A stretch of 64,000 bases of DNA, taken from assembly GCA_037577475.1 (NCBI GenBank), contig CM075192.1, positions 8,974,908 to 9,038,907 of the forward strand, given 5' to 3'. A program made the translations under genes and the position numbers. The notes beneath the pieces were generated by a model. The model saw nothing but the letters and a program-made list of their open reading frames with translations. It made no database searches and was not told where the DNA came from. This stretch comes from Chaunax sp. Z400 (lineage: Eukaryota > Chordata > Actinopteri > Lophiiformes > Chaunacidae). Of the stretch, positions 12,525-64,000 are shown one piece after another. Within the stretch, counting starts at the first letter, position 1, and each line of letters opens with the position of its first letter.

Positions 12525-13030
12525 TCATTCTTTGGCCGATAGTTAGATGAGAAGATCTATAAGGTATGTAGCTGGAGCCAGCAGCTGATGAGTTTAGTTT
12601 AGCACAAAGACTGATAATGGAGGAAGCAGCTAGCCTAGCTCTGTCCAAATGTAACAAAATCCACTGAGCATCTCTAAAGCTCACTAACTAATAAACATGT
12701 TATATTCTGTCTGTTTAATCCATGCAAAGATTACGTGCAATTGATGGATGCCCATCCTAGTAGACTAATAGTTAAGTGCATACCATATCACTGCAAAACT
12801 GACTCTCACCTGGGGGACGTCATGGAATCTCTGCCACATAGTCCAGCACATAATTACCCATAAAACCACAATGGGTTGTTTTTATGATGTTTTTTCTTGG
12901 TTTTTTTTGGACAGAGATAAGCTAACTGTTTCGTCTTCTCCCAGTCTTTATACTAAGCTGGATAACTGGCTGCCTGCTGCAGCTGCATATCTACCCTGGA
13001 GGGATTTAAGAATGTGAGAAAATCTCTCCT
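12525..13030. mobile_element. Foldback-type MITE (non-autonomous DNA transposon)
   Basis: The left part (GTTTAGCACAAAGACTG near 12595, GCTAGC after it) is matched in inverted orientation on the right (TTAGTATAAAGACTG on the minus strand near 12950, followed by GTTAGC). The outer left end TTGGCCGATAGTTAGATGAG recalls a very common percomorph repeat; the matching right end is decayed. Edges are approximate. Confidence 0.65.
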
Positions 13031-15282
13031 CTTTCTTAAATGTGGTTGTGCATGTAAGATTTTGAGATAATTCCCAACACATGTGGTTTGGTCACGCTAG
13101 ACAGATTTTTGTGAATCATCTTGAGTCTGAAAACATAATTTTTTAGAGAAATAGCCACAATGTCTTTATCCAACCAATCCCACATGACCCACCCCTATAA
13201 AAAGGCACGAAGACTGTGGAGAGAATGACAACTGTAAGAATGCCACATCTGGGGCAACATGACCAGGATCGTGCTGTTGGCATGTAGGTGACGGTGCACT
13301 CACAACAGACCAGACACCAGGCCAGTGAATATTCACCAATCCACAATGGTGCACCTGCAGCATGATGTATCCAGAAGGATAGTAACAAACAACAACAACC
13401 CAGAATCATCAGAATCAGAATCATCCCACAGGATGACATCTGGAGGTCGTGCCAGTCCATGAGGAGTAAAACAAAATACAGGTTGTTATTGTCATATGAC
13501 AAAAACTACACAAGCAAAATTGCAAAGTAACATGTTGGTGCATTTTTAAAGACGTGAGTGGGATCTTCTCAGCTTTAGGTCTCTGATGATGAATAACTAA
13601 TCAAAATCTCCACTCAGCTACAGCATATCCAGCATCAGGAGGACTCATGCCCCTCCATCGATGTCTCATAATGAGGACCTATCACATCCAAAGTCTGACC
13701 ATATGCCCATCAACCCACTTGGGCCTGAAACACCTCATTTTGTTGTCATTACTGGGTTCATTATTTCCTTTTTTATCTCTGTTTGCATGGCACTGGACAC
13801 AAAACCGAACACCTACTGTCTGCCCAGCCAACCTGGCAGGACAGAGGCAGCAGCTACCTTGCCGGCGGTGGTCACAACCATGGATTTCTGCTGCGGCTCT
13901 GAGATACGATAAACCTGATCCCAGTTCACAGCTCCACGGTTCAGCTCCTGTCCTCTCTGGTTTCCCTTTCACTCTCAGTGCATGCTGACCTGCCTGAAGC
14001 TTTTTTACACAGATACTCCATCAAAGTACGGTGCAGTTATTTGACAGGGTTAACGCTAAGCCCAACCACAGGTGCAATCTATTATTGCATAGGATGATTA
14101 TTAAGTGTCCCACAGCAGCAGCCGCTGAATGGTTCCGGATATCCTTTCAGCTGAATGTTGTACATCCTTCAGCAGCCCATACTTTAGCATATTCCTCCCA
14201 TTTGAAGGAGTCAGTTCATTTATCTCTCCGTATCGGCTTAACACATCCTCCTCATGTCTGGCCAGGGCTCATTGTTGTGCTTGGGACAGTGATTACTCCA
14301 GAGAGACTATGGATTAATCAGACCATGGAGAGCTCATTGATTTTCAGTCCAATCCATCTGCTATTGGCCACTGCTCGATGGAGGGAGAGAAGTGCAGAAT
14401 GGAAATCAATCACATAAGGTCAGAAGTTCCCATTTGGGAAACAAGTTATAATTGAGGTGACCGTGTTACAAGGAACCATCTGATGTCTTTGACTGATTGT
14501 GACACACATTTGACTGTCATCCTGATTCTAAACAGGCGTTTGACAAAAAAACACAAGGTTTTATTTAAATGATATGTATCTTCAAGTAAATCCTTCTACA
14601 TTTTTACAATAAATTGTTGTTTGAAAGCCTACAGGGGGACAGAAAGGAGAGAAAAACAAAATAAATTTAGTTTGACAGCCACAGCCATAAATCGCAGAAT
14701 AGCTGATTTACTTAAATACAACTTTAATCTCCTTTTATTTATTTCCCCAGCAGTTTGAAACGTAACCGTCTGTGATTAGCACCATGCAACTAGACAGTGA
14801 TTTATTGCAAAGGAAAAACAACCCCACTATGACTGGGCAAGAGAGGCTAACAGAAGTACTACAGGACAAAACTCATTTTTAACCTTACTGACCTCACACA
14901 ATCTTGTTGGTCTCACTGGTATCGGTAAAAAACAGTAATTCAGGATGCTGCAAACGTGCATGAATATTAATGAACAGCACTCTTCACCAAAGCCATAAAA
15001 TCAAGCACACGGAATAAAGAATGGGTCCCATTCTGTGCATGATTTGCTCAGTTCTGACACGGATGGCAAGGCTGAATACTTAGAATACCAGCTGTAGCAA
15101 CCAGTGGTGCAGCAGCAGTTGTATTCACTCCAGTGATAGTGATGCAGAGTGAATGGTAGCTGTGGACAGACAAGCTGGTGCATAAATATAGAAGACCTGA
15201 ACCACCAGAATGGTAATAGATGTGCTTGTAACTGCATTAGCATTTTGATGAGAAACTCATATATAAATATACATACATATAT

Positions 15283-15313
<31 letters not shown>

Positions 15314-16507
15314 TTGTGTGTGAACCTCCGTTAGATGCTCTGCTTTCAGAGTTTGAATGTTGCAAAGCTGTTTGGGGAGATGTGGATGAAAAAGGTCACG
15401 GTCTCCAGTAAATTCTCCTTGTTTGTTTCCCGTCACAGGAGCGTTCCACAGTCAAGCGTCCTTATCTTGAAATTAAGCCCCCTGAAAACAACCAAAATGA
15501 TTTGTAACAGTTCTCTGTGGCGTCAGGTAAACGCATCAAATCCTCAGCCTGGTTTTCATCCTTGAACATGCATCCAAATCTGATGGAAATGCCTGAAAGC
15601 GTGTGGGTGAGTGTTTTCTGTGACATGATATAAAAGACCTGGTGGGTGAGAAAGAAATTAAAAAAAATTAAAAAAAACACAGCGATGCCACTCTGTTGCC
15701 TTTTGGTTGTACATGGGATCAATTTTGAACACTTCCAAAAGGATAAGGCTTCTCTTTCCTGTCTGACTCACAGCTCCACTGCACAGCTGAGGGGGAGGAA
15801 GAGAGAGGCTCGTCTCATCTGAGGGAGCCACGAACTTTCCTCCTGGAAGGCTCTGATGTGACTGACACCTCTCTCCTCTTTGTCTTTGCCACTCCAATTA
15901 GCTATGTGACAGGTGCAGGTGGAGAAACGGGACAATCAATTACCGTCTCCCCTCCTCCGTCATCTCTTCATCTTCCCCCGTCTCACTCACACTCTACCTC
16001 TCCTTTCGCCGTCTGTTGCTCTTCATTTATCCCTTTCTCTGTTTTTAAACATCTCCGTGCTCGTACCTTGTGTGACTTTTCATTTCACATCCTCTCTCTC
16101 TCTCTCTTCTAATCCCACTCTTCCCTGTGTTCCACTGCAGTCAGGGAGACAGAGGGAGAAAAGGGGAGAACATTCAGACTCCTGCTTTCCACACAGATGT
16201 ACCGAGCAGGTGCTGCCCTTATGTGACTGCATTATTATAGGCAAACAGTAAACCCTGACAAAGTGACAATAAAACCTGCACCATGCTACGTGGCATCATT
16301 TTTGTCTCATTAGAGAGGCAGAGCACAGACATTTCTTTTCATCCCCATTCGTTTCTTTGCCAAAGTCAAATGTATGTGGACAATCAATAGGTATCCTTGG
16401 CTATTTAAAACACTGATGTCACTGCAGGTTTCAGGGTGGGTCGGCTTAACTTAAGGTTTAATGGAGAAAGTTTGCCACCTGCTGGCAATGATCATCGTCT
16501 CTCTAAA
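13031..16507. other. Intergenic, no gene recognised
   Basis: Contains a TG repeat (15287-15322) and C/T-rich stretches around 15930-16130. No supported coding frame. Confidence 0.5.
15287..15322. repeat. (TG)n microsatellite
   Basis: About 18 TG units with one T interruption. Confidence 0.9.
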
Positions 16508-16744
16508 AAGGAGCTTTATTTGTCACATACAGTTATACATGGTAAAATGTAGCGAAATTGGTTCTCTGCATTTGACCAATCCCTGAGGAGCAATGGGCAG
16601 CCCTTATGGCGCCCGGGGAGCAAGTTCGGGTTCAGTATCTTGCTCAAGGACACTTTGACATGTAGACTGGGGGAACTGGGGATTGAACCACTGACCTTCT
16701 GATAAAAGGATGACCCCTCTTACCCCCTAAGCCACAGTCACTCC
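16508..16744 (-). mobile_element. tRNA-derived SINE
   Basis: On the minus strand the element begins with a tRNA-like head: box A-like GTGGCTTAGGGGGTAAGAG, then about 30 nt later box B-like GGTTCAATCCCC. A body ending TGTGACAAATAAAG follows. No intact tRNA fold, so it is a SINE and not a tRNA gene. Confidence 0.8.
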
Positions 16745-18059
16745 TTTAAAAATATTCACTGGCCAATTAAGGATGCAAAATGCCTACAAGAAGCATTTCT
16801 GTTAAGGTCAAAAGGAATATCTATATTTTACGAAGAGAATCAAATTAAAATGCTACCAAATGTCTATTTCATCAAAATTTCCCATCCTATGTTACAGAAA
16901 ACACACTCAGTATTTCATGTGTCATTCACAAACATGTGTAAATGTACATCACCCTCCCTTTCTTATATGCTCAAACTGCAATTTCAGCAGAGTCCTTTTT
17001 TTATGATCTTACTTTCAGTCAAATTGTTTTTGGAAAAAGACGGAAATAAAAACTTTGACAAACGACACCTTGGCTGCAACATTGCACAGTTTTAGTTGAG
17101 CACTATATAAAAAAAGTTCAAACCATAAGAAAGACAAGTTACAAACCACTAGATATATATACTGTATGTAACTGGGTTTTTATAAATTAATGTATTAACA
17201 TTTTCAACCATAGAGGCCTTCTCTCTGCAGGTAGGCAGATATCAGATATCTAGTGGGTGAACATATCGGAGCACTTAGCAGCGAAGGAGACAGACGTTTC
17301 CCTCAGCAATTGGTGAAAACCAAAACCAAAAGTAAACCAAGAATGAATATTGGACTTAAAGTCACCAGGTGTTCAGAGACATGAATATATGTGAATGATG
17401 TTATTCTGTACCTGCTGGAAACTGTTCGCCGACATCGTTACTGCATCATCTCAAACGGTGACACTCGTTTACCGCTGCTCCCAAATAATCTATTGCACAT
17501 TTAAATATAAAGCTTTCAGACAAGTGAAGTAATTTTTACCGTTATATGCAGCTAAACGAATCTGATTGGATCGATGAGACTTTGTAAAAAGTAAAAAAAT
17601 GAAGTGAAAATCTCATCAGAGAAGCACAGAATGACAGTCGACATGTGACAAATGTTTAGTATCTGAGATACTGCATATGTGGAAGACAGATTATGTGGTT
17701 AATGGGGTGAGTAACCTGCAGTTACATCCTGACGTCTCTCTTATTTAAAGTTTCTAGATTAATAGCATATCTGTACATTTGTCACTTAACAACTGCGTGT
17801 GTAAGAATTCAAGGATTAACTACGTTTTTAAGACACTTGGCCGATCCATGATGACTCATGCTCAGATGTCCTTGAGGTTTCTCCACACGCTTTAACAGAA
17901 AAGATGGTCTTCAATCATTTCTCTCTTACAGAGGCTGTCATTCATTGAGTGCTGTACAGGTAAAATGTTTTACTGACGCATAACGATGTGGTTATCTAAA
18001 AATCTTTTCATGAGATTGAAACCATTTGCAGCCACTTAAGAAGAAAAACAAGCTTTTCC
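16745..18059. other. Intergenic; possible old interspersed repeat at 17210-17640
   Basis: No gene seen. The segment around 17260-17500 (GGAGCACTTAGCAG, GAATATTGGACTTA, CTGTACCTGCTGGAAACTG) resembles a repeat I recall from percomorph genomes. This cannot be confirmed from one copy. Confidence 0.35.
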
Positions 18060-19294
18060 TCTTTTGAATGTGTCATGGCACCCTTTATTTATTAAAGTTA
18101 TGCATAACCTTCCAACTTGATCATTGTACAGTATATGTTGAACTTCATGACATTAGTAGAATATCAGGCAGTCAGATCAGCGTCGCCAACACGAGCATGA
18201 AGAAGCAGCACTTCTGTCAGGAGCTGATACAGAAAGAGCATGACCACTCCTTGCAGAGGAGGGGGAACTGGACAAGATCCCAATGGCAGATGAGGAAGCG
18301 TGACATATAGAGTGGGAGGCGAGACGTAAGCAAGAACGCCACTGGGCTGTGAGGAAGAGGAGAAGGATCACACCCATAAGTGTTCACAGGGAAAAGAAGG
18401 GAGAGAATCACACGCAAAGGAGAAGAAGAGCAGACGAAAGGCAAAAAAAATCCTCACAGTGAGGGGGAGGAGGAGGGAGGAAGCACAGAAATGCATCAGG
18501 ACCAGATCAGAGCCTTTGGACTCTTCATTCTAGTTAACACCACGCCTAGAATTTATCTGAAATTCTAGATTTTAACACAACTCAAGAGTCTTTAACACAA
18601 TGGGATCTATCATCACCAGTGCAACTCTGGCCTCTATTAGTCTGAATACATCCCTGCCATCTCATCAGGGTATGCTAGGATAGCATACTTGCATGCTAGT
18701 GTGCACTCAACACACACACACACACTAACCCTGTATGTCTAAAGCAGGTAAAGCAGCCAAAAAGCTAACACCATGGCCAAACGCATGCAAGCAACGTGGG
18801 AAACACTTTTTAAAAAAAATGAAAGGAAAGAAAATAAATACATCTTGGGATAAAAAAAAATCTTAATACATTATCTTAAAATTTTCCTTTTCTTGTTTTG
18901 TGTTTCATATATATATATTCTAAACACACATCTTTGTACATTTTGGTATAAGTTCTCTTTCTTGCAGGGAGTTCTTGGGAAAATGGGCATTAGATGGTAG
19001 AGGGGTGAGGTTCTTGGGGCAAATCCACTTCCCTGATTGCCTTGTGCTGATGGAGGGGGGGGGTGATGGCATCAAAAAAAGATGACTCCCCCTTTAAAAC
19101 GCTTCCACTCACACTCTGTCTCTCATTCTCTGTGGCAACCATGGGCGACAGCGATGGAAAAAAGGGGGGGCTCAGCAGTGAGAGGACAAGCTTATTGGAT
19201 GTCCAGAAAGTCCAGGACACGAGAAGTAGGAACAGACTACAAGTCGGTACTTCCTCTTTAGGACCAGAGCCAAAGGCTGAGGCACGGACTTCCA
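18060..19294 (-). other. arhgef12: arhgef12 3' UTR (predicted)
   Basis: Runs from the TAG codon to the first canonical AATAAA on the minus strand. It has no long frame, and A/T-rich tracts at 18800-18920. Confidence 0.6.
18084..18093 (-). terminator. arhgef12 polyadenylation signal (two overlapping AATAAA)
   Basis: TTTATTTATT on the plus strand gives two overlapping AATAAA hexamers in transcript sense. I saw no other AATAAA between here and the stop codon. Cleavage is expected near 18055-18070. Confidence 0.55.
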
Positions 19295-61930
<42,636 letters not shown>

Positions 61931-63310
61931 TGGGCTTCCTGTTCTAGTTTTGCAGAAAATTGTATCCGATTAACATTTTCCAGAGTGTGATGAGGCGATT
62001 TCCTGGCACATACTTCTCCGTCATTCGTCTGAAGTAGGCAAGGATTTTGAGACTTGTGCTGAGAATAAATTAATTGTAGGACACTGTTGGGTTGTTGTGA
62101 GGCACGTCCGAACACGAGATTCAACAATGACACTACCTACACCCTATTTCTTATCCAAAACTCCTCGTCGAAATGTAACAAGAAGAAGGAATCTACAGTG
62201 CAGACCTTAAAAATTAATCGGGGCCTCTGTCGTATTAGCTGCACAATCAGACGACCACATCGGCAATCAACAATATTTTGGCAACAATAAATATAATGCG
62301 CCAGCTGGCACAGGTTTTTGTGCATTTATGAACTTCTTGTATGAATCCTTTGCATTCACATCCCAGTTTTCCACCGATATGAATGTGTAAACAATCTGTA
62401 CTCCAACGTAACATAAATCTTGGCCCAGTCCTTCTGCCACCACCCCTGCTCAGCTGAATGGCCTCAGTCCCTAAATGTTGTCTGAAGATGCTGGAAATTC
62501 CTCCGGTCCCATTTGGTATTCCCTTCTTCCAGAAATGCCTGTCGTGGCCGTGGGGACGACTCTCCCGTGACCATGAGAATCGCTCAATGTCGGTTTTAAA
62601 CGAACCGTGTTACACACTAGCAAAAGAACCGCAGCTGTTACACCAGTGTAAGATTTTAAATTGGTTAGATGTTCGACTAAAAAGCCAATTTTTTTTGTAA
62701 ATCCTTTCAAACGTCAAGCTGGCTGATGGTTCTCGCCAGCTACCAGCTAACAAAACAGATGAGCTCTTTCAGCAAAAAACTTTGCTTCGTATGCTCTTGT
62801 TTCGAGTGCAAACTAAGCAAACTCCCGTTCGCAACAATGAGCCTGTCAAAGACCGAAGAATATATATACAACACGGCATGAACTTTAACTGGCTTGGGAA
62901 ATGTCTCCGTTATGTCCTTCAGAAAGTCCCCTTGAGGAAAGAAAATCCAGTGAACTCGGTTAGCACAGCGCAGCGTTCCTTGACTCCATGTTTCCAGAAT
63001 TCAGTCGTTTCTCGGCAGAATTCCCGTGGATGGAAGCAGGCTAGCTATGCGGCCAGCTAACGGGACAGAAAGTAAAACCAGTCCACTGTAAACAACGATA
63101 AAAATCCACAGAGACGCCTAAAACTTTTAGCGAACATCAAACGGCGTGTTTTACAATCCAAGACATTATTTGTACAGGAATATGACTGGCGGAGAGGTAC
63201 CCAAAATCCCACTTTCTGCCGCTAGCAACGCCCTAGCCAGCTAGCTGTTCCGAGCTGTTCAGTACACTAGCGCTTCCACTTACCACTTCCGCCCGGAGAT
63301 GGGAAAACTC
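61931..63310 (-). promoter_or_regulatory. arhgef12: arhgef12 5' UTR and candidate promoter
   Basis: Lies upstream of the start codon. 62400-63300 is richer in CpG than the surrounding DNA and free of recognised repeats. A GGCGGAAGTG motif (ETS/NRF2-like, minus sense) lies at 63284-63293. A 68-codon upstream frame (61927-62133) ends with TGA overlapping the main ATG. A splice acceptor just upstream of the ATG (AACTAG) is also possible, so the 5' UTR may be in two exons. Transcription start is not defined. Confidence 0.45.
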
Positions 63311-64000
63311 ATTTTGTTTCAGTATAATGTCAGAGGCATTGGTGCAAAATAACAATAACAACAAAAATAATGATACCACCACTTCTACTGATTATTAAGT
63401 ATTATCAAAAAATGTCAAAAAGTGTCAAAAGGGAATTTGCTTCTATTACAGTTGACTGCATACATTTTTCTTTTGGGCTGTTGTTCAGGCGAAATTAAAG
63501 ATAACTTTAGACCCTGTGCACCTGTGATGGACACTTCACTATTTGTAAACCTTTATTTACAAACTCTTTATCGAGAAAGTAATAGACTTATTGATTAATG
63601 ATGGAAAGAGCTGTTGTAGCAACTATAAGTTATACAATGCTCTATTAGTAAATTTCTCAATCAACTAATTGATTATTTGATAATTAAACGTAGGCGGTAT
63701 GTATCTGAGAGGGAGAGAGAGAAAAAGAGATGTTAGGCTATGTTGTTATTTGTCGATTAGTTGATGAGTAGATAGAAAGAAAATGACTAAGAGACAATTT
63801 AGAGAATTAATCAATCATTTACATAAATAATTTAGCCGAATGGCCAACCAATCATTTTTTCGGTTTTCGTCTATATTTCATTTTTTTTATATCCTTGTAT
63901 TAAATATATTTTGTTTAAGATAGTTGGTCAGAAAAAACATGCAATTTGTGACAGGCATTTAAAAAAAAATCTTGTGTTCAATACACTCAGTAATTTAATT
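63311..64000. other. No gene recognised (right edge)
   Basis: AT-rich sequence upstream of the candidate arhgef12 promoter. Confidence 0.5.

Noticed and set aside
13143..13988. Several 60-119 codon frames on both strands
   Set aside because: Cys/Trp- and Pro-rich chance frames overlapping each other, with no recognisable protein.
16508..16744. tRNA gene on the minus strand
   Set aside because: Boxes A and B are present but the arms do not pair into a cloverleaf and a SINE body follows.

Overview
This is vertebrate nuclear DNA from a ray-finned fish, probably a spiny-rayed teleost. The evidence is a compact, intron-rich gene closely matching mammalian ARHGEF12, fish-type Tc1/mariner, LINE, SINE and small inverted-repeat transposons, and many CA, GA and AT microsatellites. 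There are no operons, rRNA genes or CRISPR arrays.

The only protein-coding gene that can be fully supported is arhgef12 (leukaemia-associated RhoGEF, LARG) on the minus strand. It starts at 61930 and stops at 19295. I placed 41 coding exons by hand from GT/AG splice sites, reading-frame phase and similarity to the known LARG protein. Every junction is in phase and the total is 4332 nt, or 1443 residues plus stop. Domain order is N-terminal leader, PDZ (about 71-150), coiled coil (about 197-263), RGS-like (about 360-560), linker, DH (about 795-985), PH (about 1027-1145) and an acidic/serine-rich tail. The encoded protein should connect G-alpha-12/13-coupled and plexin-B-type receptors to RhoA activation. 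Which of the teleost duplicates (a or b) this is cannot be told from the window.

Layout: 1-2900 is mostly unremarkable but holds a possible 5' exon of a second minus-strand gene (donor at 2106-2107), perhaps grik4 by synteny. 3062-4715 is a Tc1-type transposon with a broken transposase. 4716-18060 is intergenic with LINE relics, a perfect hairpin, a foldback element and a SINE. 18060-19294 is the arhgef12 3' UTR. 19295-40477 holds exons 41 to 2, densely packed. 40478-61898 is the 21.4 kb first intron, full of decayed transposons. 61899-61930 is the start exon, and 61931-63310 is the likely 5' UTR and promoter.

I found no convincing new biological system. The observations most worth checking are a short templated insertion with an 18-bp flanking duplication (36881-36992), a perfect 35-bp-arm hairpin (9365-9442), a 68-codon upstream frame whose stop overlaps the arhgef12 start codon, a 21-nt microexon, a frame-neutral cassette exon before the PDZ domain, and the candidate neighbouring promoter at the left edge. 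Repeat-element edges and family names are by eye and memory; exon edges are base-exact predictions but lack transcript support.
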